DNA of 64,000 nucleotides from Pseudomonadota bacterium (GCA_021809435.1 JAKBAD010000002.1:448042-512041); one strand, 5' to 3'; positions 32,488 to 41,307 are shown, numbered from the stretch's first letter. The notes: generated by a model from the sequence alone, not told the origin. A program made the numbers and translations.

Positions 32488-33636
32488 TCAACGATCGGCG
32501 AGCGGGACGAAGGTCAGGTTCTCGGGGCCGGTATAGTTGGCGCTCGGGCGGATGATCTTGCCGTCGATCCGCTGCTCGATGACATGCGCGCTCCAGCCCG
32601 AGGTGCGGGCGATGACGAAGAGCGGCGTGAACATGGCCGTGGGCACGCCCATCATGTGATAGGAGACGGCGGAGAACCAGTCGAGGTTGGGGAACATCTT
32701 CTTGATCTCCATCATCACGCTCTCGAGACGCTCGGCGATGTCGAACATCTTGGTGCTGCGGGCTTCATCCGACAAATGCTTGGCGACGCGCTTGATGACG
32801 ACGTTGCGCGGATCGGAGATGGTGTAGACCGGGTGGCCGAAGCCGATGACCACCTCTTTGCGCTCGACGCGGGCGCGGATGTCGGCTTCCGCCTCATCGG
32901 GGGTGGCATAACGCTTCTGGATTTCGAACGCGACCTCGTTGGCGCCGCCATGCTTAGGCCCACGCAGCGCGCCGATGCCGCCCGCGATGGCGGAGTAGAA
33001 ATCAGCCCCCGTGCCCGCGACCACGCGGCAGGTGAAGGTGGAGGCGTTGAACTCATGCTCGGCATAGAGGATGAGCGAGGTGTGCATGGCGCGCACCCAG
33101 CTCTCCTTGGGCTCTTCGCCGTGGAGCAGATGCAGGAAATGACCGCCGATGCTGTCATCGTTGGTCTCGACCTCGATGCGGCGGCCATTGGTGGCGAAAT
33201 GATACCAGTAGAGCAGGGCAGAGCCCAGCGAGGCCATCAGCTTGTCGGCGATGTCGCGCGCGCCGGGAACGTTATGGTCATGCGCCTCGGGCAGGATGGT
33301 GCCGAGCACGGAGACATAGGTGCGCATCACGTCCATCGGGTGGGCGGCGGCGGGGATTTGCTCGAGCACCGCCTTGGCGGCGGCGGGCAGGCCGCGCAGG
33401 GCTTTCAGCTTGGCCTTGTAGGCGGTCAGCTCGGCGATGTTGGGCAGGGCGCCGTGAACGAGCAGATGGGCGATTTCCTCGAACTCACAGCTATCGGCGA
33501 AATCGAGAATGTCGTAGCCGCGATAATGCAGGTCGTTGCCGGAGCGGCCGACGGTGCAGAGCGCGGTGTTACCGGCGGCGACGCCCGAGAGGGCAACGGA
33601 TTTCTTCGGCTTGGGCAGGGTGGAAGCTTCGTTCAT
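32488..33636 (-). CDS. prpC: 2-methylcitrate synthase
   Basis: PrpC condenses propionyl-CoA with oxaloacetate. The 382-residue protein has the short citrate-synthase architecture (no N-terminal extension as in GltA), with the segment GNTALCTVG and the LHYRGYDI motif near the N-terminus, the catalytic histidine region [13 protein letters not shown], and GFGHPVYT (near residue 265). I start at the ATG at 33636, preceded by CAGGAGA; the frame opens at 33729. The location between prpD-like and prpB genes supports PrpC over citrate synthase. Confidence 0.9.
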   Translation of the reverse strand: MNEASTLPKPKKSVALSGVAAGNTALCTVGRSGNDLHYRGYDILDFADSCEFEEIAHLLVHGALPNIAELTAYKAKLKALRGLPAAAKAVLEQIPAAAHPMDVMRTYVSVLGTILPEAHDHNVPGARDIADKLMASLGSALLYWYHFATNGRRIEVETNDDSIGGHFLHLLHGEEPKESWVRAMHTSLILYAEHEFNASTFTCRVVAGTGADFYSAIAGGIGALRGPKHGGANEVAFEIQKRYATPDEAEADIRARVERKEVVIGFGHPVYTISDPRNVVIKRVAKHLSDEARSTKMFDIAERLESVMMEIKKMFPNLDWFSAVSYHMMGVPTAMFTPLFVIARTSGWSAHVIEQRIDGKIIRPSANYTGPENLTFVPLADR

Positions 33637-33729
33637 GACTGTCTCCTGTGATCGGCGGTCTAGCGGGGCCGCCCGGTTGGGGGGGCGTTGCGGAAGCGGC
33701 TTGGCGCGACCGCCACGCCCGCGAAACAT

Positions 33730-34737
33730 TCAAAAAATTCCGGGTTTCGATTCATCCAAGGCCCCGGCCGGAACGGCGACATTGAGACTACTCAGCTCGC
33801 CTGCCGTCAAGCGGTGCAGATTCTGAACAGATTCGACAAAACGGTTGCGCTCGCGGGGGGTGATCAGCCCCTCGGTCAGCGCCAAGAACGTGGCAATTTG
33901 CGCCTCGCGCCCGGCGGTGGGGGTGGCGAGGATGGCGGTTCGGGTCTCGCCGGGCTCGGGCAGGCGCACCTGGTCGGGCGCGGGGCTGGCGGCACGCGCG
34001 AAAATCTCGCTCTCATAGGCCGGTGTCGGCGCGCCCTCGCCACGCATGGCGCGGTCCACGGCTTCGATGGCGAGCTTGCCGGCATGGGCCGGGGCGAATA
34101 CCGGCCAGGAGGATGGCGCGGGCGAAGCCCCCAAAGCCGGTACGCAAGCAACATGAACCGCCTGTTGCAGCGCCTGGTAGATGGTTTCCTGCTTCAGCCC
34201 GAGCAGCGCGCCGATGCCGGCCGCCTGGGCGGGGGCGAGATGGGCGATGGGCGAAAGCTGGCGGGCCGCGAGGTCGAGCCCCTCGTTCAGGGCGGCGTGA
34301 ATTTCAGCCGCCGCCACCACGGCGCGGATGAAGTCCCGGCCGGATTTTTCGCGGGCCTGGGCAACCGCCAGCACGGGGGGGATGAGGTCGGTCAGGGAGG
34401 GGATGGCGGATGTGGCGAGGGCGCGCACCGCCGCGCCGTTGGCCCAGGCCGCCCACTCGGCGCTGACCCCGATGCGCGAGGGCACGCCGAACAGCTGCGC
34501 GCCGCCGATTTTTTTGGCATGCGCCAGCGCCGCCCCGCGCGCCGAGATGGCCGGGCGGCTGTTGATGGCCGAGAGCGCCGAGGTGGCGTTGGCGAGCAAC
34601 TGGTCGATGATGAGGCCGGCGGCACCCTTGGCGGCCGGGACGCGCTCGGCGGCGACGGCGGCGAGTTTCCAGGCCAGCTGGTCTTCACGGGCGGGCAAGG
34701 CCTGGGCGAGGCTTGGTCTGACGTCATGAAGTTTCAT
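33730..34737 (-). CDS. Truncated and degenerate MmgE/PrpD-family protein
   Basis: The 335-residue protein starts like PrpD (MKLHDVRPSLAQALPAREDQ) and shares the segments SAEWAAWANGAAVR, LIPPVLAVAQ, AGIGALLGL and FAPAHAGKLAIEAVDRAMRGE. Full PrpD is about 480 residues, so roughly the last 140 are missing. Where full-length relatives carry a DFHDTF/HPGDN-type catalytic stretch, this copy has VRALATSAIPSLTDLIPP (residues 104-121), so the conserved catalytic acids and histidine are absent. It heads the prpC-prpB operon. Methylcitrate dehydration may therefore rely on another enzyme; the protein may be a pseudoenzyme or a decaying gene. Confidence 0.75.
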   Translation of the reverse strand: MKLHDVRPSLAQALPAREDQLAWKLAAVAAERVPAAKGAAGLIIDQLLANATSALSAINSRPAISARGAALAHAKKIGGAQLFGVPSRIGVSAEWAAWANGAAVRALATSAIPSLTDLIPPVLAVAQAREKSGRDFIRAVVAAAEIHAALNEGLDLAARQLSPIAHLAPAQAAGIGALLGLKQETIYQALQQAVHVACVPALGASPAPSSWPVFAPAHAGKLAIEAVDRAMRGEGAPTPAYESEIFARAASPAPDQVRLPEPGETRTAILATPTAGREAQIATFLALTEGLITPRERNRFVESVQNLHRLTAGELSSLNVAVPAGALDESKPGIF

Positions 34738-34838
34738 GGCCTGCCTCCTCCGCTCGGTTGCACCGTGTTGGACCGCGCCTCCTTTCGCGCCAAAGGACGG
34801 CAACGTCCAGGCGGTTTGGTGTGGATTAGAGCGAAGCG

Positions 34839-34869
34839 CTTGCGACTTGTTGCAAAGCTTGCGAATATT
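34839..34869. promoter_or_regulatory. Repeated TTGC(G/A)A half-sites between prpD-like and its regulator
   Basis: Three TTGC(G/A)A elements occur close together (34840, 34850 and 34860, spaced 10 bases), just upstream of the regulator's ATG at 34874. RamB/ScfR-type XRE regulators of acetate and propionate genes recognise TTTGCAAA-like sites, so this is a candidate autoregulatory and prp operator. Confidence 0.45.
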
Positions 34870-34873
34870 GCCC

Positions 34874-36277
34874 ATGGCTGAGAAGAAAATATTTGCTGGT
34901 GAGCGGCTGCGCCGGGCGCGTGAGCGGCTGGGGCTGAACCAGGCGCAGCTGGCCGCGCGGCTGACCATTTCGCCCTCTTATCTGAACCAGCTGGAGCGCG
35001 ACCAGCGGCCGCTGACGGCGCCGCTGCTCGAGCGGCTCTCGGTGATGCTGAAAGTGCCAAAGACCTATTTCGCCGACACGCAGGACGCCAAGCGCGAGGT
35101 GCAACTGCGCGAATCGCTGGCCGACCCGATGTTTCGGGCCACGCCCAAGGCGCTGGGCGAGATTGCCGCCGTGGTGCGCGCGGCGCCGCATTTCGCGGAA
35201 GCCTTCATGACGCTCTATGAGGCCTATACCGCCCGCACCGAGCTGCTGGCCACCGCCAACCCCGCCGGGCTGCCGCGTTTTCCTTATGACGAGGTGCGCG
35301 ATTGGGTGCAGGGGCGGGTGAACCATTTTGACAGCCTGGACCGCGCGGCCGAGGCGGTGTTTGAGGACCGGCATTTTGAGCCGCAGAATTTGCGCGAGGA
35401 TTTGCGCCGCTATTTGCGCGACGCGCATGGCATTGTCACGGCTTCCGACCCCGGATTGCTGGGCGCGGGGCTGTTCTGGCGGTTGAGCCGCCAGGCGCGG
35501 CGGCTTTATCTGGCCGAGGACGCGGCGCCCGAGAGCCAGATGTTTTGGATGGCCCATGTGATTGGCCAGCTTGAGCATGGCGCGTTGATTGAGAAGGAAG
35601 TGCGGCGGGTGAGTTTTTCATCCGACGAGGCGCGGGGGCTGGCGCGCATCGCGCTGGCTAATTATTTCGCGGGGGCGCTGATTTTGCCTTATCGGCGCTT
35701 TCATGAGGCCGCCAAGCTGGCGCGCTATGATATTCAGCGCCTGCAACGGCAATTTGGCGCGAGCTTTGAGCAGATTTGCCATCGGCTCTCGACATTGCAA
35801 AGGCCGGGGCTGCCGGGGATTCCGTTTTACTTTGTGAAGACCGATATTGCCGGGAATATCCTCAAACGCTCCTCGGCCACGCGGTTTTCCTTCGCGCAGT
35901 TTGGCGGGCCTTGTCCGCTTTGGAATGTGTACCGGGCGTTCGCGCATCCGGGCGAGATTTTGGTGCAGTTGGCGCAAACGCCTGATGATGTGACCTATTT
36001 GAATATCGCCCGCACGGTCGGGCGAGGCGGCGGGGCTTATCTCTCGCGGCCGCGCGCGGTGGCGGTGGTGCTGGGGTGTGAGATCTCTTATGCGCCCGAG
36101 ACGGTTTATGCGGCGGGGCTGGACCTGAATAACCGCGCGGCGCCCGACCCGATTGGGCCGGGCTGCCGGGCCTGCGAGCGCACCACTTGCCGCCACCGCT
36201 CGGTGCCGCCGATGGGGCTGGGGCTGGATATGGGCACGATCGAGCGCGGTATGGTGCCTTACCGGCTCAAAGGCTGA
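34874..36277 (+). CDS. XRE-family short-chain fatty-acid regulator (RamB/ScfR-like)
   Basis: The 467-residue protein has an N-terminal Cro/CI helix-turn-helix (RRARERLGLNQAQLAARLTISPSYLNQLERDQRPLTAPLLERLS) and the C-terminal domains of the RamB/PrpR-type subfamily: the metallopeptidase-like IrrE/ImmA region (LARIALANYFAGALILPY) and the cysteine-containing tail CRACERTTCRHRSVPP. Such regulators control propionate or acetate catabolism and sense acyl-CoAs. It is divergent from the prpD-like gene and separated from its ATG by 136 bases, so control of the prp operon is likely. Its 3' end is 2 bases from convergent dld. Confidence 0.85.
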   Translation: MAEKKIFAGERLRRARERLGLNQAQLAARLTISPSYLNQLERDQRPLTAPLLERLSVMLKVPKTYFADTQDAKREVQLRESLADPMFRATPKALGEIAAVVRAAPHFAEAFMTLYEAYTARTELLATANPAGLPRFPYDEVRDWVQGRVNHFDSLDRAAEAVFEDRHFEPQNLREDLRRYLRDAHGIVTASDPGLLGAGLFWRLSRQARRLYLAEDAAPESQMFWMAHVIGQLEHGALIEKEVRRVSFSSDEARGLARIALANYFAGALILPYRRFHEAAKLARYDIQRLQRQFGASFEQICHRLSTLQRPGLPGIPFYFVKTDIAGNILKRSSATRFSFAQFGGPCPLWNVYRAFAHPGEILVQLAQTPDDVTYLNIARTVGRGGGAYLSRPRAVAVVLGCEISYAPETVYAAGLDLNNRAAPDPIGPGCRACERTTCRHRSVPPMGLGLDMGTIERGMVPYRLKG

Positions 36278-36279
36278 GA

Positions 36280-37980
36280 TCAGCCCTCGCCCCAGCAGGC
36301 GAATTTGGAGGTTTGGCCGATGCCGGGGTTGAAGCAGTTGCAGGGGTCGAGCGACTTGTAGTGCGCGGCCAGGGCGGGCTTGGCCTTGTAGAGATGGCCG
36401 ACATTATGCTCGGCCGGGTACTCGGCACCGCGCTCATCGAGCAGCGCCCACATCTCGTGCTCAACCGCCAGCGGGTCCTCGCCTTTCTTCACGATATAGT
36501 CCTGGTGGAAGACGTGGCAGAAGAAATGCCCGTAATAGAGCTTGTGGATGAGGCGCTGGTTCAGGCCATCGGGGAGATGTTCCTGCCATTGTTCATCATT
36601 GCGGCGGAGCGCGATGTCGAGGGCGACGATGTCCTCGACGCTGTTTTGGTGGATGGCGCGGTAGCGCACCGCCGCGCCGGCCACCGCGAAACGGTGCAGG
36701 AAGGCTTTTGAGGCCTCGGCGGGCGTGCATTCGAACATGTCGCCCGTGGCGGAGGGGAACAGCGTGGCCAGGTGGGCGCGGGCTTCAGCGATGCCATCGC
36801 CCGACATTTTGAGCAGCAGGTGATGGGCGAAGCGGTCGCGCCAGGTGAGCATGCGCGGCGGCAAATGCTGGGGGAAGAGATGGCTGGCGGCCTGCATCAG
36901 CCGGTCGGAGAGGAAGCGCGGCAGGAGGGGGATGCGGGCGGCGGCCTGGTCGAAGCGGGATTTGAGGGCAAACAGGGCGGGCAGGCGGTCGGTGCCCAGG
37001 CGCTCGATGGCGAGGAACATGTCCTTGCCGTATTTGACCGCGATGTCGAACGCGGTGCGGTGGATATATTCGCCGGCCACCGGCAGGGACTGGAAATTCG
37101 CCAATATGTGGCGGCGCAGGCGGGTGAGCTCGGTGGGGTCGTTGGTGCCGATATAGAAGGTGGCGGTGCGCTCATCCTGGGGGAAGGTATCGAGGCGGGT
37201 GGCGAAGATGGCGAGTTTGCCGGCGGAGCCCGAGGCCTCGAACAGGCGCCGGGGGTCGGCGTTGAAGCGGGCGGGCGTGGGGGCCGCGATGTCGCGGACA
37301 TGGGTGGCGTAGTCAGGGTCGGAGGCGGCGCGGTCGGCGGGGTGGTCGATGTCGGGGGGGGTAAAATCGCCGGCTTCCAGGCGGGCGAGGATGGTTTCGG
37401 GCTCGTTGCCCAGGCTGATACCCAGGTGATTGACCAGCTCAAGGGTGCCGGACGCGGTGACGCGCGCGAACAGGGCCAGCTCGGTATAGGCCGGGCCGCG
37501 ACGGATGAGCGCGCCGCCGGAATTATTGGCGATGCCGCCATTGACCGAGGCGCCGAGGCAGGACGAGCCAATGACCGAATGAGGCTCGCGCTTGAACGGG
37601 CGCAAGGCTTTTTCGAGTTGGAAGAGCGTGGCGCCAGGCAGGGCGACCACCTGCGCGGCACCAGGCAGGAGGTGGAGTTTGGCCAGGCGCAGCGTGTTGA
37701 TGATGACGATGGGGCGGTCATAGCTGTTGCCGTCGGGGGTGGAGCCGCCGGTGAGGCCGGTATTGGCGGCCTGCATGATGATGATGACCCCGGCCGCGTG
37801 ACAGGCCTGGAGGGCGCGCCATTGCTCGACCAATGAGCCGGGGCGCACGACCGCCAGAACCTGGCCGGACCCGAAGCGAAAGCCCGTGCGAAACCGCGCC
37901 GTGGCGCGGGGGCCGGTGAGCACGTGGCGGCGGCCAACGATGGCGGTGAGGGACTGGAGGAGGGCGGTGCTGTCGGTCAT
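36280..37980 (-). CDS. dld: Quinone-dependent D-lactate dehydrogenase
   Basis: Dld oxidises D-lactate to pyruvate at the inner face of the membrane with FAD and quinone. The 566-residue protein has an FAD-PCMH domain (IIIMQAANTGLTGGSTPDG near residue 66, SSCLGASVNGGIANNSGGALIRRG near 137) and the long cap domain with membrane-binding segment, as in E. coli Dld. It follows lldP on the same strand across a 57-base gap, so lactate uptake and oxidation are probably co-regulated. Confidence 0.93.
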   Translation of the reverse strand: MTDSTALLQSLTAIVGRRHVLTGPRATARFRTGFRFGSGQVLAVVRPGSLVEQWRALQACHAAGVIIIMQAANTGLTGGSTPDGNSYDRPIVIINTLRLAKLHLLPGAAQVVALPGATLFQLEKALRPFKREPHSVIGSSCLGASVNGGIANNSGGALIRRGPAYTELALFARVTASGTLELVNHLGISLGNEPETILARLEAGDFTPPDIDHPADRAASDPDYATHVRDIAAPTPARFNADPRRLFEASGSAGKLAIFATRLDTFPQDERTATFYIGTNDPTELTRLRRHILANFQSLPVAGEYIHRTAFDIAVKYGKDMFLAIERLGTDRLPALFALKSRFDQAAARIPLLPRFLSDRLMQAASHLFPQHLPPRMLTWRDRFAHHLLLKMSGDGIAEARAHLATLFPSATGDMFECTPAEASKAFLHRFAVAGAAVRYRAIHQNSVEDIVALDIALRRNDEQWQEHLPDGLNQRLIHKLYYGHFFCHVFHQDYIVKKGEDPLAVEHEMWALLDERGAEYPAEHNVGHLYKAKPALAAHYKSLDPCNCFNPGIGQTSKFACWGEG

Positions 37981-38001
37981 GGGGCAACCTTACTATAAAT
38001 T

Positions 38002-38031
38002 GCGCGAGGTGGGGCCTGTCCCACCTCGCGC
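38002..38031 (-). other. Intercistronic hairpin between lldP and dld
   Basis: A perfect 12-bp stem (GCGCGAGGTGGG with CCCACCTCGCGC) with a 6-base loop fills the lldP-dld gap. No T-run immediately follows, so it looks like an mRNA-processing or partial-termination hairpin rather than a full terminator. Confidence 0.55.
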
Positions 38032-38037
38032 GGTTTC

Positions 38038-39651
38038 TCAGCCCTGGTGCGGGATGACCCAGGGGATGAGAAACTGAATGGCGGCGACCAGCCCGGCCAG
38101 CGCCAGGGTGAGCACCACCGAGTGAATGAACACGCGGGCGAAGACCTTGCCCTCATGGCCGTTCATGCCCGTGACCGAGCAGCCGGTGGAGATGTTTTGG
38201 GGCGAGATGATTTTACCCATGACGCCGCCGGCCGAGTTGGTGGCGGCGAACAGCACCGGGCTCAGCGAGAGCTGCTTGGCCGCGACCACCTGGAGATTGC
38301 CGAACAGCGCATTGCCCGAGGTATCGGAGCCCGAGAGCATGACCGCGATCCAGCCCAGGAAGGGCGAGAGGATGACGAAGAACCCGCCCGTGGCCGCAAC
38401 GCCCGCGCCCAGCGTGTAGGCGAGGCCGGAATAATTCATGAGGAAGGCGAGCGCCACGATGCTGACCACGGTGACGGTGGGCAGGAAGATTTGGCGCAGC
38501 GTTTGCCCCAGAGCGGCGAGCATGGATAGGGGCGAGAGCTTGCCCAGCAGCCCGGTGAGCAGGGCCGAGAGCAAAATGGCCGTGCCGGTGGTGAGCGGCT
38601 GGAAGGCGAACACCGCCGGGTAGGGTTTGGCGTTGTAGAGCGTGATGGAAATGGCCTTGTTCAGGCCCGGCCAGGGGATGGCGTGGGCGCCGATATTGGC
38701 GATTTTAAGGTTCGTCCAGGCGATGACGACCACCGAGACGATGACCCAGGGCAGCCAGCCGGACCAGGGATGACGGGCGGATTTGGCTGGGGCGCCGTGG
38801 AGCAGCTCATCGCGCACGGCAAAAGTGGCGTCGGGGGCGGGTTTCCAGACCTGCAGGAAGAGCAGGGTGAAAATGAGCGAGCCGAGGGAGGAGAGCACGT
38901 CGGTGAGGGAATAGTCGAGCAGGTTGGAGGCCACGAACTGCATGGCCGCGAACGAGCCGCCCGCCGCCAGCAGCAGGGGCCAGAGCGCGCGCAGCGAGCG
39001 GAACCCGCCATAGAGGGTCATGACATAGAAGGGCAGGAAGAAGGCGACGACCGGCAGCTCGCGCCCGACCATGGCGCCCAGCGCGGTGGCGGGCAGGCCG
39101 GTGACCGCGCCCAGCACCGTGACCGGCACGCCGAGCGCGCCGAAGGCCACGGGGGCGGTGTTGAAGATCAGCACGAAGACCAGCGCCTCGAGCGCTGGGA
39201 AACCGACCAGCATGAGCAGCGAGGAGGTGATGGCGACCGGCGTGCCAAACCCGGCGACGCCTTCGAGCAGCGCGCCGAAGCAAAAGCCGATGACCACCAG
39301 AACGACGCGCCGGTCATTGGGCAGGTGGGTGACCACCCAGGAGCGGAAGGCATCGAAAAACCCGGCGCGCACGGCGATGTTGTAGAGCAGCAGGGCGTTG
39401 AGGACGATCCACATCACGGGCCAGAGGGCGAAGGCGGCGCCGTCGGTGATGGCCGCGAACGCCAGGTGCAGGGGCATGGCCCAGAGCGTGGTGGCGATGA
39501 CCAGGCACAGCGCCAGACCGCTGAGCGCGGCCTGCCAGGCCGGGCGGCGCAGCACGCCGAGCAGCACGAGAACCAGGGCCACCGGCAAGGCGGCAACCAG
39601 GAAAGACGGCAGCAGCGCGCCGCCGATGGGGGTGATGAGCTGCGCGAACAT
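38038..39651 (-). CDS. lldP: Lactate permease (LldP family)
   Basis: LldP-type permeases import lactate by proton symport in the inner membrane. The 537-residue protein has about 13 hydrophobic segments. Diagnostic segments are LEGVAGFGTPVAITSSLLMLVGF, FNTAPVAFGALGVPVT and FLGWIAVMLSGSDTSGNALFGNLQ. I chose the ATG at 39651, which overlaps the stop codon of a 13-codon leader ORF (TGATG), because MFAQLITPIGG aligns with the normal N-terminus; the frame extends upstream to 39810 but this part is non-conserved. Downstream is dld. Confidence 0.9.
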   Translation of the reverse strand: MFAQLITPIGGALLPSFLVAALPVALVLVLLGVLRRPAWQAALSGLALCLVIATTLWAMPLHLAFAAITDGAAFALWPVMWIVLNALLLYNIAVRAGFFDAFRSWVVTHLPNDRRVVLVVIGFCFGALLEGVAGFGTPVAITSSLLMLVGFPALEALVFVLIFNTAPVAFGALGVPVTVLGAVTGLPATALGAMVGRELPVVAFFLPFYVMTLYGGFRSLRALWPLLLAAGGSFAAMQFVASNLLDYSLTDVLSSLGSLIFTLLFLQVWKPAPDATFAVRDELLHGAPAKSARHPWSGWLPWVIVSVVVIAWTNLKIANIGAHAIPWPGLNKAISITLYNAKPYPAVFAFQPLTTGTAILLSALLTGLLGKLSPLSMLAALGQTLRQIFLPTVTVVSIVALAFLMNYSGLAYTLGAGVAATGGFFVILSPFLGWIAVMLSGSDTSGNALFGNLQVVAAKQLSLSPVLFAATNSAGGVMGKIISPQNISTGCSVTGMNGHEGKVFARVFIHSVVLTLALAGLVAAIQFLIPWVIPHQG

Positions 39652-39692
39652 CAGGCCGAGACCTTGGCCCGCTGGGGCTGGCGGATATGCAT
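39651..39692 (-). CDS. 13-codon leader peptide coupled to lldP
   Basis: Immediately before lldP, an ATG at 39692 opens MHIRQPQRAKVSA and ends in TGA, whose last two bases overlap the lldP ATG (TGATG). A strong GGAGG sits 5 bases before the leader's ATG, whereas lldP itself has no comparable site, suggesting that ribosomes initiate on the leader and re-initiate at lldP. It is too short for a functional homology claim. Confidence 0.6.
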   Translation of the reverse strand: MHIRQPQRAKVSA

Positions 39693-39766
39693 GGGAACCT
39701 CCCGTTCTATTTTGGCTTGGAACGGCTGAGCAGATAACATAGCCGGGGATTTTATGGCAAATAAAT

Positions 39767-39790
39767 TTTACCAAATTCAAATTTGGTAAA
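39767..39790. promoter_or_regulatory. Perfect 11-bp palindrome upstream of lldP
   Basis: TTTACCAAATT and AATTTGGTAAA form a perfect inverted repeat with a 2-base spacer, about 75 bases upstream of the lldP leader ATG. The ACCA/TGGT half-sites resemble operators of GntR-FadR-subfamily regulators such as LldR and PdhR. No regulator gene is adjacent, so the binding protein is unidentified. Confidence 0.55.
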
Positions 39791-39810
39791 TCAGGCTGCG
39801 CCGCAGACAT

Positions 39811-39840
39811 GAAAAAGGCCGGCGCTCGCGCGCCGGCCTT
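39811..39840 (-). terminator. Hairpin terminator of the host-attachment-like gene
   Basis: An 11-bp stem (AAGGCCGGCGC with GCGCCGGCCTT) is followed by a T-rich tract on the minus strand. It ends the 39869-40279 gene just upstream of lldP. Confidence 0.75.
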
Positions 39841-39868
39841 GGGCTGTTGGGGGCGGCTGGCCCCCGGA

Positions 39869-40279
39869 TTACTGCTCTTGCTCGTGCATCACTTTCTGGC
39901 GGTGCACCGGGCGGACCCACTGGCGCAGATGGGGCTGGAGCGCGCCATCGGCGGTTTTGGTGAGGTCTTTGTCGAGCGTGCCAACCAGCTTGGCCGCCGC
40001 CTGTTTGGCGAGATGGCTCTTGATCACGCCCAGCGTGTGGGCGGGGGCGACCAGGACCAGCTCATCATAGGTATTGGCATGGGTGCTGAGCTGCTCGGCC
40101 ACCCAGGCGGCGAATTTATCGCGGTCGCGCAGATGGGGCTGGGCGGCTTCGCCCTTATGGCCATCCTCGGGCACGACGCGGCTGGAGGACTGGAGGGTGT
40201 TGTCCTCAAGCGCGGGGCGGACGAAGCGGGCATGCTCGCCATCGGCCAGGGCGAAGAGGGTGCGGAGATGAATGGCCAT
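39869..40279 (-). CDS. Host-attachment-family protein
   Basis: The 136-residue protein matches the family annotated as required for attachment to host cells (bacterial eRF1-domain-1-like fold): LRTLFALADGEHARFVRP near the N-terminus, HLRDRDKFAAWVAEQL, and LVLVAPAHTLGVIKSHLAK. The name comes from an Agrobacterium study and does not establish the role here; many free-living species have it. AAGGAGG precedes the ATG at 40279. It stands alone, with a strong terminator downstream. Confidence 0.75.
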   Translation of the reverse strand: MAIHLRTLFALADGEHARFVRPALEDNTLQSSSRVVPEDGHKGEAAQPHLRDRDKFAAWVAEQLSTHANTYDELVLVAPAHTLGVIKSHLAKQAAAKLVGTLDKDLTKTADGALQPHLRQWVRPVHRQKVMHEQEQ

Positions 40280-40365
40280 CTGATCGGGCCTCCTTGTTCT
40301 GTTTATCAATGAACGAAGGATGCGCCCGGTGCGGGGGAGGCTCATTGATTCTTATCAAATTCTGA

Positions 40366-41295
40366 TCATGGCGGGCTGAGAGCGGCCTTGATGCCATCGA
40401 GCGCGAGATGGCCCATGGCGGTGCGGGTCTCTATGGTGGCGGAGCCGAGATGAGGGATGAGCACGGCGTTTTCGAGGGCGTAATAGCCGGGATGGATGTC
40501 GGGCTCGTTATTATAGACATCGAGCCCCGCGGCGCGGACATGGCCGGATTTGAGCGCGGCGATGAGGGCTTCGTCATCGACGATGGGGCCGCGGCCGGTA
40601 TTGATGACGATGGCGCCGGGCTTGAGCTGGGCGAGGCGCGCGGCGTTGAGCCAGCCGGTGGTGCTGGGGTTGCCCGGCGCGTTGATGGAGAGAAAATCGA
40701 GGGCGGGGAGGAAGGTTTCGGCGCGCTCGTGATAGATGGCGCCTTGTTCGAGACCGGGCGGCAGGCGGGTGCGGTTGTGGTAGTGGATGGTCATATCCAG
40801 CCCGCGGGCGAAGCGGGCGAGCACCTGGCCGATGCGGCCCATGCCGTAAATGCCCAGGGTTTTGCCGGCGACATCGTGGCCGAGCAGGAAGGTGGGGGCG
40901 ATGCCGCGCCATTTGCCCGCGCGCAACAGGCGCTCGCCCTCGCCCGCCCGGCGCGCGGCCATGAGCAGCAGGAGCAGCGACATTTCGGCGGTGGCGCGGT
41001 CGAGCACGCCGGGGGTGTTGGCGATTTTGATGCCGCGCGCGGCGGCGGCCGCCAGGTCGAGATGCTCGGTACCGACGGAATAGGTGGCGATCACTTTCAC
41101 GCTGGGCGGCAGGGCGTTGATGATGCCCGCGGTGAATTTGTCGGCGGTGTTGCAGAGGATGGCGTCCACGCCGTCGCAGGCGGCGAGGAGTTTGGCGGCA
41201 TCGAACGGGCCGACCATGTTGAGGGCACGAACTTCGTGCTCGGCTTGAGCGCGGGCCAGCACTTCGGGCAGGATTTCACGGGTGATGAGGAGCAT
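40366..41295 (-). CDS. NAD(P)-dependent D-isomer-specific 2-hydroxyacid dehydrogenase
   Basis: The 309-residue enzyme reduces 2-oxoacids such as glyoxylate or hydroxypyruvate. The nucleotide motif is GIYGMGRIGQVLARFARG (near residue 145-162) and the catalytic Arg, Glu and His occur in NTGRGPIVDD, NNEPDIHPGY and LIPHLGSAT. The exact substrate is uncertain: glyoxylate/hydroxypyruvate reductase is most likely from the overall pattern. AAGGA precedes the ATG. The gene is between the PD-(D/E)XK-like gene and the host-attachment-like gene. Confidence 0.85.
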   Translation of the reverse strand: MLLITREILPEVLARAQAEHEVRALNMVGPFDAAKLLAACDGVDAILCNTADKFTAGIINALPPSVKVIATYSVGTEHLDLAAAAARGIKIANTPGVLDRATAEMSLLLLLMAARRAGEGERLLRAGKWRGIAPTFLLGHDVAGKTLGIYGMGRIGQVLARFARGLDMTIHYHNRTRLPPGLEQGAIYHERAETFLPALDFLSINAPGNPSTTGWLNAARLAQLKPGAIVINTGRGPIVDDEALIAALKSGHVRAAGLDVYNNEPDIHPGYYALENAVLIPHLGSATIETRTAMGHLALDGIKAALSPP

Positions 41296-41307
41296 GGCGA
41301 AATCCTT

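Noticed and set aside
32488-33636. Citrate synthase as identity
   Set aside because: Short form without the GltA N-terminal extension, located with prpB and a PrpD-like gene.
31369-33651. 760-codon plus-strand frame opposite prpB and prpC
   Set aside because: The composition is Gly/Asp/Val-rich without domains, as expected of an antisense frame over conserved genes.
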